From NCBI GenBank assembly GCA_037974665.1, contig CM075775.1, positions 43,420,652-43,484,651 on the forward strand: a stretch of DNA of 64,000 bases, in the 5' to 3' direction. Shown here piece after piece: positions 10,843-23,130 of the stretch. The notes beneath the pieces are model-generated. The model ran no database searches, was not told where the DNA came from, and worked only from the letters and a program-made list of their open reading frames with translations. The stretch is from Ehretia macrophylla. Lineage: Eukaryota; Streptophyta; Magnoliopsida; Boraginales; Ehretiaceae. Both the position numbers and the translations under genes were made by a program. Each line of letters begins with the position of its first letter. Positions within the stretch are counted from its first letter, which is position 1.

Positions 10843-12974
10843 ATGAAACATGCTTTCAATCCTAAGGTGGTCCCTCATGAAGTTGAATCTGTTGAACTTC
10901 TGGACCCTGTATACCTTCCATAAAACAGAATCTGCCTAGCTGATGGCATTAAACTCAGTACAACCGTCTGGCTGAAGACGTTAAACTTAGCGCTACTAGG
11001 AGGCAACCTAGTACTCTTTTGTGTAAATATTTGTTTAATATATGTCATTTACATATACTCTTTGAATCTTTCTCCAGCTTTAGGTAGTTTGGGTTTTAAG
11101 CCCTGAGGAACATTTATAGAGGTACCAGTGTTGTTTTACTAGTTGTCACTGTACGTTTCTGTGTGCAGTTGGCTTAATTGTGCAACTCTATCTTATAGTG
11201 TGAGCTATTCCACCAACTTTATGTAGTTTGGGTCTGTTGGGTATTACTTGATAAGGTACTTAGGAGTGTGAGCATACACCTGATGTAATGTCTGTAACGT
11301 AAAACCCCACTGTTCTATCCTTGACCCTGTGGAACTGGCTTTGGCCTTAAGTGTGCCGAAGGAAAGCACTAGATGTCGTGAGCTCAGGAACCTCTGGAAG
11401 AGCTAGTCTGTTCAGTAGTATCAAACTCTAGAACCCCAGAAAAGAGTCTAAATGGTCTGGGTAGTTTATTTATTTGCTTTATGTATTAGTTATTTTTCGT
11501 GACCATATTTCTTTTTGATTTCTCCCCTATATATTTGTTTTGTCTATTTAGTATATCTAACTATTTTTGTTGTGTTGATGATAATCTGTAAAATGCTTTT
11601 TCTATTAATCTTTAATTGCAGAATGATACATCTTTTGACAAAAGTTAGTAGAGAGGCTTTGACATCAACATAGAAATGCTTCACATCAGGTGATATCTTT
11701 CCTTACTACATTTCCCTTTATACCTGATCAACCTGCGCTGTAGAGTAAGAAAACCATAGGTTTGGGGATGTAGCATTTTTCATTATGTTATTACTTGCAT
11801 GTTACACTCTCACTCTTTTACATTGCTATTTGCTCAAGGACAAGCAAAGTTTTGGTGTAGGGGTGCATACATTTCATGAAAAACTTTTTCAAAATATGCA
11901 AGAAATACACCATTTTTGTTTATGAGAAGAGTAGTCTGCTACCTTACCTATTTAAAAATGAATGATTTAAATGATTTGAGAACCTGTATTGTTAGCTATG
12001 TATTGTGCAAAACTCTAAGGAAACTCTGTAAGAGAAACTTTGGGGTACTGTATTCATGAGTAAACTTAGTTGTTCTTCTTTTCTTTAATTGATAGTTATG
12101 TGATTATGAAACGACTGAGATAGGATTACCGTTTGTTATAAAAACTTCTTGTGATTGAAACCTGAACCCTTATGCCATGTCTTTACAGTATGTTACGTTA
12201 TTCTGTCTGTATGTACACTATGAAAAAAAAAATAAAACAATGAAAAAAATGAAAAAAAATGAAAAAACAAAAAAGAGTTGTACATACCTTTACTGTTGAA
12301 TAAATTTTTGGTGTAAATATGTTATAAATCTCTATGCACCACTATCTTAGACATTGTAATTTAGGATATGTGCTATAGTGTAAAGTTTCGAGCCTGGATA
12401 TCTCGGGTGATTAAGGCACGTAGGGGTCCCTTTAAAACCTGGCAACCTCAGTCATAATGGCGGGGGATTGTTGGCCTTAAAGCTCGCTACATGGGATATA
12501 CTGAAAGCAAAGGAAACTGAACACTATATAGAGGTATTATTAGTTGTACTTTTATATTTTTGGCAAATGTTAAAAGGTTAAGGCATGATCAAGAGTTTGA
12601 TTACAAATGTAGGTAAGAATATCAAGGTCTAAACTAGTTGCATGACTTGGAAGTTGGGAATTGAATGAACTTAATTTGCTTAGATTACTTCTAAATATGT
12701 ACTCCGAAGCAATCAATAGTCGATTTCCAATAAGAGTACTTATTTGTGAAAACTATGTACAAAGTTTTCTTATCATGTTTGTCATTAATTGTTGAATATG
12801 TTTAAGATAGTAGATTGCATTTCTCATGTTTCAGATTTGGAAAGTGTTTGACAAAAAGATAGGATAGATTACTTCATCTGTTTTTGACTTGTAAAAATTC
12901 TGCAAAATCTACTTTCACATCTATTTTAAAGACAGTCTTGCTTGAGGACAAGCAAGGTTTGGGTTTGGGGATGT
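10843..12974 (+). other. Long 3' untranslated region of the Athila-type element
   Basis: No open frame of useful length is present, so an env-like gene carried by some Athila elements is absent or erased. The stretch holds an A-rich tract at 12221-12275 and two copies of a 'gctt/cgaggacaagca' motif, at about 11831-11862 and 12940-12970. The second copy runs into the polypurine tract. Athila/Tat elements typically have such long non-coding 3' ends. Confidence 0.75.
12953..12974 (+). other. Polypurine tract of the Athila-type element
   Basis: The G-rich stretch aaggtttgggtttggggatg lies immediately before the 3' LTR start TGATGTGAC. This is the expected place for plus-strand priming. It is interrupted by T's, as is common in Athila. 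Confidence 0.65.
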
Positions 12975-14831
12975 TGATGTGACTATATTTGCAGCACTCA
13001 AACCTTGGTATTTGTACTATATTTACATCTTAATTTGGAAATTATTGCAATACTTTGATATTTTCGATGCAATGTAGGATGACACAGCAAAGTGGAAAAT
13101 CAAACTCAAAATGATCCAAATTACAAGTCAAGAAGTCAATAATGGGGAAGCACGAGAAGTGGTTGAAGAATGAAGCTCATAGAGAAGAAATTTGGCTGAA
13201 ACTAGCACGAAATTAGACTCACAGCATTGACCTAGATGATCTCAAATAGTGACCCATGTCTGTTTTTGGCAAACCATATCCGTTTTTTGGGTAGAAACAA
13301 CAATCTGAGCAAAACACAGGACGATGTCCTGTGGGTGGCGTGATTTCAGCCAAATTCCATCGTTTGGAGGGTCAAAATAGTAAAAAATGCCCAAAGATGC
13401 TGCAGTCAACGAACCGGTCAAAGTCAAAGACAAACTCAAGTGTTGACCAAGAATTGAAGGCTGTAGAGGAAGAATTTGGCCAAACGTAGTGCAGAAACGG
13501 GCTCAGAACGCCAAATAAACTTGGAATAGCATTGGTCAATTTTTTTGGTCAATGCGTGAATAGTATAGGTTAACGCGTGAATAGTGATGGTCAAGGCATG
13601 AACAGTAGAACTGCATGCAGAATACATGAATAGTAATCGCGTGAATAGTAGTCACGTGAATAGTACATGTATGAATAGTAGCCAAGTTTTCCTATAAATA
13701 GACATCACCTCTCTTCATATTTTCTCACAATTTTTGAGAGCTTTGGAATATTTTTCCAATATTTTCAATTTTTGCCAAGTTATTTTTATAGTTCTTATTT
13801 AGGATTTTGCCTAAATAGCTATATACGAAAGAAGTCCTACCTAGTGGCTCTTATTCGGGGGCATTCTTCCTGAATAACTACTGTACAACAAACATCCTAA
13901 CGTTCATTTTTGAGCTTTTGCTCAAAAATAGCTCTTATTCGGGGGGAAGTTCTGCCCGAATAGCTATAGAATTTATGTTCAGACCTGGAGTTCAGAAATA
14001 CGCATTTGTCAATACGGGAGAGCCTTTCTTGACTCTATTTTATTTGTATAAACTCGTATTTTTTATGTCTGAGTAGAATTCTTATCTAGGGTAGGATATT
14101 ATAAATAATGGTCTTTTAATATATGGTCTAGGATTCGGATAATTTAGTTTTAATGCAATATATGACTTGTATTAATTAAGTATTGTCTTTCATACATAAT
14201 GCTTTTAAGTAGATGATATGATTGCTTTATTTTCGTGTCATATATCTATGCTTTAATAGTGAATCAATAGCTTGACAACCTTAAAGATTCCAAGAAATTA
14301 TAGGTAATGCTTTTAAGTAGACCATAGTTTCTAGACTAGTAAGGAGATGTTGATTACTTATGTTGAAACGGACCTTTTACACCAGGTTACAAGGACATAT
14401 CTATACTATGGCTATACACTCGTAGATGGAACGGCACCTACATCAGAGTTAGTAATCGGGATTTTAATAGACTAAGTTAATTGACTAGGTTAATGCTTGT
14501 AGCTTAATCTCTTGTATAGAATTTAAGAATCCGGATACCGAGCCTACATTAATTGCCATATTTACGTATTTGATCCCTAGATATTCTTCCGTACTTAGCT
14601 AAACCAAAACCTTAGCTTTTAGTTTACATTTTTACCCGTTACTCAAATGTCATTTTAAACTGTCACTTACCGCTTTAAATACTTTCACATATTACACTAA
14701 CTAACTAACGAGCTTCCCTGTGGATACGATTCCACACTCTTTGCACACTACACTACATGATCCGTGCACTTGCGGGTTATTAAAACTTGGTTATTTTTCA
14801 CATATTTATAACACACACCAAGTAGCGATCA
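12975..14831 (+). repeat. 3' LTR of the Athila-type element (also 5' LTR of a second partial copy)
   Basis: Direct repeat of 863-2710 with the same TGAT...ATCA ends. It is followed not by host DNA but by a second primer binding site and gag, so it is shared between the element upstream and a partial copy downstream. Short reading frames inside it (13242-13627, minus strand) mirror those of the first LTR and are not genes. Confidence 0.88.
13693..13700 (+). promoter_or_regulatory. Putative TATA box of the second Athila-type LTR
   Basis: TATAAATA is at the same place relative to the repeats as in the first LTR. If active it would read into the partial gag copy at 15181. Confidence 0.6.
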
Positions 14832-14837
14832 AGTCTT

Positions 14838-14855
14838 TGGCGCCGTTGCCGGCGA
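14838..14855 (+). other. Second primer binding site, tRNA-Asp type
   Basis: TGGCGCCGTTGCCGGCGA lies 6 bases after the LTR end. It shows that internal retroelement sequence starts anew after 14831. Confidence 0.75.
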
Positions 14856-15180
14856 AGCACGGCCTAGTTTAGTTTTTGAATTATTTGTGAAGTTGTTTTA
14901 GGTGTTGTAATTATTGTTTATATTGTTTATATTCATTTTAAATTGTATAAATTTTATTGCTACTTGTAAAGTATATTAGAAATATTTTGCATATAGTTTC
15001 ATTTCGTATTAAAGTTTATAAATTTTGTATATTGTCTTTATTATATTTACACATAAACTATTTTTATTATACTTTGTTAAAATAGCTTGCATATATACTT
15101 AGCTTATTTTCTGTCTTTATTTTAAGTACTCAGTTTATTTTCTATAGTTACTTATTGCAATTAGCTTTAGTTTATTTTGC

Positions 15181-16868
15181 ATGCACGGGTGTCGTTCCTT
15201 AAATCCGAAACTTGCCCATTTTGATCCCGAGCCTAAAAAAACTCCGCGAAGGCGAGTCCAAGTCCCGATGGCAAAACAAGAAGGAAATATCCTGCCTCTT
15301 CCTATAGCTCAGCCTGTTAATCAACCTATGAACCAACCGATGACTTTACGTTAATATTTTTCACCCGGTGATTTTGACCCTAAATTTGCCATAGCCCCAC
15401 CGACTATTGGTAATATAAATTTTGAGCTCAAAACAGGGTCTATTTCAATGCTTCCTTCCTTCTATGGAAAAAGCAATGAAAATCCTCACGCTCACATTGT
15501 GCAATTCATCGAAGCATGCACAACGCTTCATATTCCTAATGTGAGCCGTGAAAATATTCACCTGCGTCTGTTTCCCTTTTCATTGAAAGATAAAGCCAAA
15601 CAGTGGCTAAATCATCTAGACGCAGGAGTGATCACTTCTTGGGGAGAACTTATTCGAGAATTCTTACATAGGTTCTTCCCAATGGCTAAGACTACTACTC
15701 TACGAACAAACATCATGACATTCGCACAGTCAGACTTCGAGTCATTTCACAAATCGTGGGAAAAGTTTAACGATCTTAAGAATCTGTGTCCTCATCATGG
15801 ATTTGATCGTCCCGAACTCTTGCACTATTTCTTCAAAGGTCTTACCCCTCATAATAAGATGATAGTTAATGCAATGAGCAATGGGGGTTTTTATAACCTC
15901 ACAGCGGATGAAGCTTGGAAAAGAATAGAAAATATTGCTGAAGACTTTCTCCAAAACACTACTGATGACTGAGAGAGTTAGAGCACCCATAATCCCCAAA
16001 AGAGGGCATTATTTGAAGTTAACTCTATCTCCAATTCCCAATTAACTGACAAAGTAGATGCCCTAGCACAACAATTAGAAAAATTCATCTCTCTAGGGTC
16101 TTCTTCTTCTTCAGCTCCTCAGATAACGGAAGTTTGTACCGTATGTTCTGCAGTAGATCACTCTACTCTAGACTTTCCAATTGGTTCACAATTTCCTGAA
16201 TTCATCCAAGAACAAGTCTGCGCCACCCAAGGATATACAAGGAATTACAATCCGTATTCTAACACGTATAATCCTGGCTGGCGAGACAATCCCGCATTTT
16301 CATGGCGACAAGGGAATCATGAGACTCAGTTTCCTGAACAACAATATCAGAAACAAGAAGGAAATTTTGAGCCTCGTTTCCCTCTGCAGCAATATCAAAG
16401 TCCTCAAAATTCTAACCCTCCTGGTTTTTACCAAGTCCAAAAAGATCCGTTCCGAACACAACGGAACAACTTTCCCGCTCTTCCTCCTACACAGTCATCA
16501 TCTGATGACAAGTTTGATAAACTCTTACAATTTGTCCAAGTTTGGCAACAGTCCATTATTAAACTTGAAGGACAAATTGGGCAACTGGCCCAAAATATAA
16601 GCAGGAGAGATGAAGGAAAACTCTCGTCTCAAACCGTGGAAAATCCATGAGGACAATGTAGTAATGTCCAAATTGTGACCGCCCACGAACAGGCTAAAGT
16701 CGTAACTACCCTTAGGAGTGGGAAAGTGATAGACAAGGAGGTTAGCGAAAAAGATAGGGATGTTCTTGAGGAGACAGAGGAACCTGCGATTGAGGTTTTA
16801 AGCAACGATGTAGATGACCCTCGTAGGAATGAAAATCCAACGGTAGAGCCTTTAGTTGAACCTTCTCA
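15181..16868 (+). pseudogene. gag: Second Athila-type gag, truncated
   Basis: This is a copy of the gag at 3060, starting at ATG 15181. It is better preserved in the capsid part: 15448-15972 is open and has Gln and Arg codons where the first copy has stops. After 15972 a stop and frameshifts break it, and later parts are readable in different frames (16181-16600 is partly a shadow). The TLRSGK segment is at about 16705-16735. Similarity ends abruptly at about 16858-16868 ('ttagttgaaccttc'), before the protease, where unrelated LTR sequence begins. Confidence 0.82.
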
Positions 16869-19860
16869 AATCATCCCCATGCCTCATTACAACTCAAATT
16901 ATATGCTAGTTGATACACAAAAATCATATTTGAAAGGCTCAAGGCCAACACACACACACACACACAAGCATCATTTCCCTCTCAAACTCTCTCTTTCCTC
17001 ACAAACTCTTATATTCTCTCTCCTTCTCTCTCCATTTTCGACCAAGGCTGACCTTTGAGCTCCCAAGACTCCTAACAACTCTCAAGGATACTCTAAGACC
17101 CTCCCAAGCTCGGCCATGGCAGCCCAAGCAAGCTAGAAGCAAAGAGACATGCATGCAAGCTCATAGAATACTCATTTGGCCCTTTGGTATGTTGATAGCT
17201 TCCATTTCTTTTCTTCTTGTTCTAACCTCATGCACCTACTAAGAACTTTGTCACTAAGCTAGGAAAATTGAGAAAAAATGGTTGGAGTCTTGGCTAAGCA
17301 AGGAAAAGAACAAATCTTGTGCTTCATCAAAGTCTTGTGCATCTTCTTGTTGTTTTGCTAAGGTAAGGGCTAAAACTTCTTGAAAATTTTTCAAAAATCA
17401 GCATGCATTCTCTTAAATGTGTGTCTTTGCTTCTGTACTTGAGTTATATGTGGGTTCATAAGCTTTTACAACCATGCGTGGCAAGATGTTGGCTTGAAGT
17501 TGATGATAGATGAAGTCGGATTTGATGACAGCTCTCGGTCGTGTTGTTTCGAGGTGAGTTTGGATAGGTAAATGATGTTGAAAATGAATGAAATTTTGTA
17601 GGTTATTAGTTTTGCCAGTTTTGAACATTTTGTGCAGAAATAGGCCAAAGCTAATTTTGACTTTATGGTCCTCAAAATGGCAAATCATTAAAATCTGTCC
17701 AAATCTGGAAGTCTGGAAAAATGAAGCAGGTTTTGGCAGATGCACTGACCTTGTGGAACGAACCAGTTTTTACTTAGTAAATGATATCCAAAATGCATGA
17801 AATTTGGTTTTCTACTATATTTTTCAGTTCTGGACATTTTTTTCAGAAATGGACTAAGGCTAAATCTGACCCTAAGGACCTCAAAAACGACAATTATTGA
17901 AATGTGTGCAAATCTGGACAGTTTTGTGCAATCCTACTGTTTTGGCCATAACTATTGATCTCGAACTCCAAATGATGCAAGGTTTGTTTCTGATTTTAGT
18001 TCAATTATTAAGCTTAATTTGAAATCTTATTCACTGGAATTGGAGATTGTTTGCTTGTCTTAATAATTGTGAGAAAACAGCCTATTGCAGTGAGGGTTTC
18101 ATTTAGTTATATGCTTAGAAATTTGTTGTAACTTCTCTTGTGGTATTAATTGCTTTGGATTTTGGCATTGGGATGTTGTGTGGATTGTTTTGAGTACTTG
18201 GGGATGTTTGGATTAATTGATGCTTGGCTTGAGATTGATTTTGAGTTGTCTTGAGGCTTAATCGCACGAGTAAGCACGAAATGGAAGCCCTAGTAACTAG
18301 GTGAACTTGCTAAGTGTTGATCCTATGAATATTGAGTGCAATTATATGTTTTGATGGGCTGCCCGTAGTTGCCCTTATAACCTAAAGGTGATTTTGATCA
18401 TTGCATGTTGACAAATAGGCCTTTCTTGCATCCGAACCCATGTAGATTGTTGTTGCATGTTGAATATCGTTATTATTTGATTACGTGGATTTCGAAATGA
18501 GTTATATGACTTGATTTATGTGCGTTGCATGGCTGCCCAATTAATGTTCATATGACTCCATATGCCTTTCAAGTGAAATTACTTGTTTGTTCGTGCCTCG
18601 CTTGTTTTTTTGTCAATGTGCAATCTTATGACTGTCCGGAGGCAACCTACTTTGTTGTCCTCCTAATATGATATATTAAATGTCATAAATGTGCATTGCA
18701 TACAAGGTTGCAACCTTTCATTCTGGCATGGTAACGTTCACGAAAATCGGGCAGTATCGGGCAGCATCGGGCTTGCCGGTGCAACCGTGACTACCATGGC
18801 CCCATTCCCTTTCTCGCTTGAGGGCTAGACTTCCTAGGAGAGTTGGGTCGTAGGATTTCGGGGTACATCCGGAGTACGCCCACTTGGCGTGTTAAGTGGA
18901 TGATTTGAAGTCAGCCGCAACAACTGAGAGCAAAAGCTCACCGTATCCTTTTTCTATATGTATAAGTACTCTCGCTTGGTTCCTAGAGAACCTCAGGGAG
19001 GAAAGACGGTAATTGTGTTCCTTTACTTTATATTATTGTTATGCACTTAATTGTGTTATATTCATGCTTGCAAAAGGATTTTCATAAGTTGAACCGGAAA
19101 ATTAGTTTCAAAACCTATTTCTCGTTCCCCCTCGCTGAGTTCATAAGGACTCACCCTCTTTTTTGTCACAGGTACAGCAGATTTGGAACAAATACCCGAA
19201 GTAAATGTGCTTGTTGACGATTCCTTGGAGTGACTACGTGCTTTTGTGCTTTGCCTGAAAGTGGTTGCTATATGGATGTTGTGTTTGATTGTAAACTATT
19301 CATTTTATTGATGTAAATGATCCCGTTGTATGTTGGGTCTAATTGTGGGATTGTACTATCTATAACCGGACGAACTTCTTATTTGGTTATTTGCTTTCGT
19401 TATCTTGAATAGTAGCTATCGTAGGCAATTAAACCACTAGGTGAAAAATCAACTAAGTCAATTCTATCTAATTCCACTTAGGTGCTTATTTGTAAACTAA
19501 AAAATAATAGGTACTTGTATGATAGGAAATTGATAAATAAACGCAACATAGTTATCATGCTAGGCTTATTAACTAAACGAGACCTTTAAGATAGACTACT
19601 AGGCATGTCAGTTGATGAGACAAAATAGGAGTCCTTAATGGAATTGGATTAATGATTGGAATAATTGAGTCGTTTAGAAATTAGGTCAAACTAAAAGGTC
19701 CTAACTACAACCATTATGCTGTCGGTTTTCCGGAGAATTTGTGGAGTTTAGGCTAAAACATTAAGTGTTAAACCCTCTTGAACGATTAAGTACGTGATAT
19801 GACTTGAATGTTTAGATCACACCCTAGTCTAACCTTCATAGGTCGGGTTGGGGCATGACA
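16869..19860 (+). mobile_element. Large LTR (Tekay-like family), probably solo or truncated
   Basis: This AT-rich, non-coding block ends in 'ggtcgggttggggcatgaca', close to the LTR ends at 57271 and 49737. It carries the 'gggtacatccggagta' motif near 18860, seen in the Tekay LTRs at 56410 and, reversed, near 31490. A splice-acceptor-like 'ttttttgtcacag' stretch near 19160 lies at a similar place to 'tatgtttcag' at 56690. Its left edge lacks a clear TG start, so it is probably truncated there. The part at 17461-18321 is repeated at 1-862. Small open frames at 17413-17800 are not credible genes. Confidence 0.7.
16948..16966 (+). repeat. (CA)n microsatellite
   Basis: A run of about nine CA dinucleotides lies in the left part of the LTR. 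Confidence 0.9.
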
Positions 19861-20264
19861 TAAGCTATCTGCCAAAACCAACCAAAATATTCCTTGGTGA
19901 ATCGGGCAAAAACTTGAACTACGTACATGCATACTTTTTAAAAAAGGTAAAGCCAACAGTTCTTAAACAGATGAATGGGGATAAAGAGGAAATGAAAAAA
20001 AAAATAGAATTGGAAGTCAAATAAGAAGGAAATAGGCTAGTCCCCGAAAATGCTCCGCCCGTAGGTTCGTTTGTCTCGAGGTGCGGCCGAGGAACTGAGG
20101 GACCTTCTCGAGTACAGGATAGGTAATTGAGAGATAGAGCTAGCCTATTCGTTGGTGGCCCACTTCTCCTTTATTAGTGGAATCTCTCTTTTTAGTCCCA
20201 ACACTTTCATTAACCGAATCTACTTCTACTGAATCCACTGCTGAGAACCGAATTGCCTTCTTTC
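19861..20264 (+). other. Mitochondrial-like non-coding DNA
   Basis: Base composition changes sharply at the LTR end, from AT-rich retroelement DNA to more balanced sequence with the style of plant mitochondrial intergenic DNA. No gene or RNA is recognised. Confidence 0.4.
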
Positions 20265-20600
20265 TCATCCCGTTCCGATCACTAAACTCCGAATCTGAAC
20301 ATAATTCGTCTCTGCAGATCGCAACATGGTCAGCATATCTCTAGCACGAGCAGCTCCAGGTCCGGAACTAGTAGACCCAGAAGATGTTGAGTCAGTTAGG
20401 TTCAATCGATTCTGTTGATTCTGTAGACGGTGACCTATGTTGCGGTAGGATATACCGAAGTAATAGGAACAACCTAAACAAGAGGGGCTTATCAACTCCC
20501 AGAATACCGAGAGGAATCGGCCTTCTAGAAGCTCGCTAAGCAAAGCTTCCTTCCCCCTTCCCTTATTTTTTGAAATTAAGTGGAAAATAGTAGTCGGCAT
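20265..20600 (-). CDS. Unidentified open frame, 111 aa
   Basis: The frame is open for 111 codons on the minus strand in mitochondrial-like DNA. It has a Ser/Thr/Gly-rich patch (DSTSSGSTSSGPGAA) and a hydrophobic stretch with Cys and Tyr near residues 35-50. I recognise no family. The neighbouring sequence is decayed, so it may be chance. Confidence 0.2.
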   Translation of the reverse strand: MPTTIFHLISKNKGRGKEALLSELLEGRFLSVFWELISPSCLGCSYYFGISYRNIGHRLQNQQNRLNLTDSTSSGSTSSGPGAARARDMLTMLRSAETNYVQIRSLVIGTG

Positions 20601-20929
20601 TCTATAAGTGACTTGCCGAGTCTACGAAGCTTTGCTTCTTGTAGTCGGCCTGTAATGCCTCCCTTCATTTGCTTGCCTCATTCTAGCTAAGAATGCCTAA
20701 TGCCTATTATCTAGTGCGTTAAGCTAACCACTAGAAGCTCACCCTTCAGGTGTCGCTTCCAGCGCAGGAGGCCAAGCATTCTGCCAGACGTCCCGGCCTG
20801 GGAGCCTCGAAAGCCTTTGGTACTTAAGTAGATCTTCAAAAATTAAAAGCGCTACTGCAATGCAGCCTTAACTACAATACAACTACATTACGCAAGCCCC
20901 ACCGATATCTACCTATATAGTCAAATAAA

Positions 20930-21247
20930 AAAAGTACCAATGACGGTTACTTTGACGGTTCGAGATGTGGACGTAGCATAAACATCCAAAGGCCCGGAGA
21001 GATGAATAAGCAGGTGGAGCACCATGTAGGATTTCATAGGGCGACCTGTGATTTAGAAGTGGTGTAGGTTGGTTATTGATAACAATAACAGCCGTATGAA
21101 AAGCTTATGTCCAAAGATATATGGGAATCCGAAATGAAAAAGTATGGAAAGGTCCGTCTCAGTGATATGGCAATGCTTGCACTCACTGAGATAATTCTGC
21201 TCTGAAGTGCAAGGGCATGAATGCATTTTGTTTTTAATTCCACTCAT
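20930..21247 (-). pseudogene. Ty1/copia integrase relic
   Basis: Reading the minus strand across two frames gives pieces of a copia integrase core. HSCPCTSEQNYLSECKHCHI corresponds to the segment holding the catalytic Glu, where the family usually has ERKHRH. Then LLFHxGFPYIF-like residues follow, and, after a frame change, PTPLLNHRSPYEILHG followed by FGCLCYV. These motifs are characteristic of plant copia elements. Frameshifts and stops make it a relic. Plant mitochondrial genomes often contain such fragments, so it may have travelled with the organelle DNA. Confidence 0.75.
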
Positions 21248-22409
21248 TCGTCCTGACCAAATAGTAGAATCTATCTCTCAGCAATGGTTTTTTCTGCTAA
21301 TCACCCCTTCCCAACCAGCCCGCCCGATCGATCTTGTAAGATCAGCTAATGAAAGGGGGTTAATCTGGTCTGAAGTTGTCAGAACGAATCGTTTGCTTTA
21401 TCGAAAAAAGCTTTATTAGGGGGTAAATGTTGGCCCCCTATTTTCAACCATTACAGCTGGCGTCGACCAGCTTTGCGATACAGACAGACACGAAGAAGAA
21501 CGCATGCAGCGGAAATACAAAAGAAAAGAGCAAAGATTCCCGACCTAGAGCATATTATTGACTCAACCACAAATCTGTTGAATGAAGGTAGCTTGTTTAC
21601 TCTCAGCCACTAGTTAGACGGAAATCCCTTGACTTTGCTTATGCCCTTATGCAGTGCCCTAGATTTAGCTGTTGTCAGAATTAGAAGCTCACACCGGGAA
21701 ATTTCTTTCTTAATAGAACCAGGTGAAAAGTGATATATCACTAAAATTGGGATTCAAAACAAACAAGCAGAAGTCCCAAACTAACACTAAAATAGTAACT
21801 ACTATTCACTCACCCCATTTGGAGCTCAATTAATGAATTGAATTTACTATTCAACCAAGTTCCCGAGATTTGAAGATGCTCGACCAATAGGGAGAGGTTT
21901 AGAGTTGGCTCGACAGAGGTATGAAGTAACTCGACTGCTAAGGAGAGGAGGGTAGACGCTCAACAGAGGAATGGATGGAGGGCTTGACCAAAATTTCCTA
22001 AGTAAGAAATGGAATCTCACTAATTGGAAGGAAAATGGGGGCTTTGATCCATTGTGATTTGGTTTCTTGGTGTGGAGAGATCTCTGCCATCAAAGAGAGA
22101 GCTCCTAGGCCTTATTCTGCAGATCAAAGAGCGACGCAATTCCCCATTTATTCGAAATAGTATTTTAGTATAGAACAGAGGCATTCTGGGCTGACTACTA
22201 CGACTACATGCCCCACTAGCTGAATAGGCGTAAGAAAGCTACCTTGACCATCTTTCGAAGTTCTAAATAATCTACTGATCAAAGGTTGTATGGGTGGACT
22301 GCTCTACATTCAACCACACCACAGTGACCCCCGAAGCGATCTTCTTCTAGTTGCGGGACGAAATCCGATAGCCAATTGCTAGCTCTAAATAACTAGCCCA
22401 GCAATAAGC
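21248..22409 (+). other. Mitochondrial-like non-coding DNA
   Basis: No gene is seen. 21420-21443 holds an inverted repeat (gggggtaaatgttggccccc region). The 'aagatgctcgacc.atagggagagg' phrase at about 21874-21896 recurs at 58542-58564, and a looser version lies near 49196. The open frame at 21207-21419 has no recognisable content. Confidence 0.35.
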
Positions 22410-22835
22410 TCAATTCTTCCATAACATAAATGGGTGGGCTTGCGTGCGAGCCGAATGACGTAGGTGCACAAGAGTACTTCGTGCCACAACCATCTCCTTT
22501 TTATAGGTTCTATGGACCGATGCTTGCTGCTTCATCTGGGAAAAAAGAATCATAGATATGCCGGTCACTAGAAGGAAGAACCGCCATAAAAAGATTCCTC
22601 GTGTATCATCTGTAGCAAAACTATGAACGGGAGCTAGCAATCCAGACCGTATTGAAAAGGTTCCTAAGACACAGCATGGAAGAGTCACAATATTAAGAAA
22701 CGAGGTCCAAGAATGAAGAACAGGTCGAGGTAAGTAAGAAACCCATAACATTCTTCTCCTACTCAAGATCGTTCCGCCAAGAAAGATCTTCAACTTATGT
22801 TTATGATACAGAAAGAAAAGCCTCTCAGAGGCCAA
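22410..22835 (-). pseudogene. ccmFN: ccmFN, 3' end fragment (cytochrome c maturation)
   Basis: CcmFN is a mitochondrial inner-membrane component of the system I haem lyase that attaches haem to cytochrome c. About the last 105 residues are recognisable. They include [61 protein letters not shown] and LVHLRHSAR, and end MLWKN followed by a stop at 22410. The first 30 or so residues of the open frame (from 22835) do not look like CcmFN, so the fragment joins unrelated sequence there. The WWD haem-binding domain and most of the protein, about 570 residues in plants, are missing. It cannot be functional. Confidence 0.85.
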
Positions 22836-23130
22836 CTCTCAGTAGGCAAAAACTAGAGGCGGTAGGCAGCAGAGCAAAAGTTCCTTTTTCTTTACGGGCA
22901 TTGACAGTTCTTTTCACTGGGGAAGGCTCTCTTTTGTCTTTCCTAACCCAAAAGTCAGTACTCAAGCACAGCGCGTGCAGGAAGAGAAGCAAAAACAGAG
23001 CAGAGTGAGAGTGATTTTTAGTACAAGGGAGAGATCTGATCTTGGGAAAAGAAGTAGAGACATGCTTCCTACAAGGGGCGAAAGCGATCGATAGAAATAA
23101 CTCTTCATTAGAGCAAGGCCTTAATGCCAA
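22825..23130 (-). CDS. Unidentified open frame, 101 aa, upstream of the ccmFN piece
   Basis: The frame is open on the same strand as the ccmFN fragment and overlaps its open frame by 11 bases. It has a hydrophobic Leu-rich segment ([16 protein letters not shown]) followed by a basic stretch ([19 protein letters not shown]). I do not recognise a family. It could be another displaced mitochondrial piece. Confidence 0.25.
   Translation of the reverse strand: MALRPCSNEELFLSIAFAPCRKHVSTSFPKIRSLPCTKNHSHSALFLLLFLHALCLSTDFWVRKDKREPSPVKRTVNARKEKGTFALLPTASSFCLLRVGL

Noticed and set aside
10843..12974. env-like gene of the Athila-type element
   Set aside because: No open frame of meaningful length remains between integrase and the 3' LTR.
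20265..20600. A named mitochondrial gene
   Set aside because: The 111-residue frame has no motif of any mitochondrial protein I know, so it is left unidentified.
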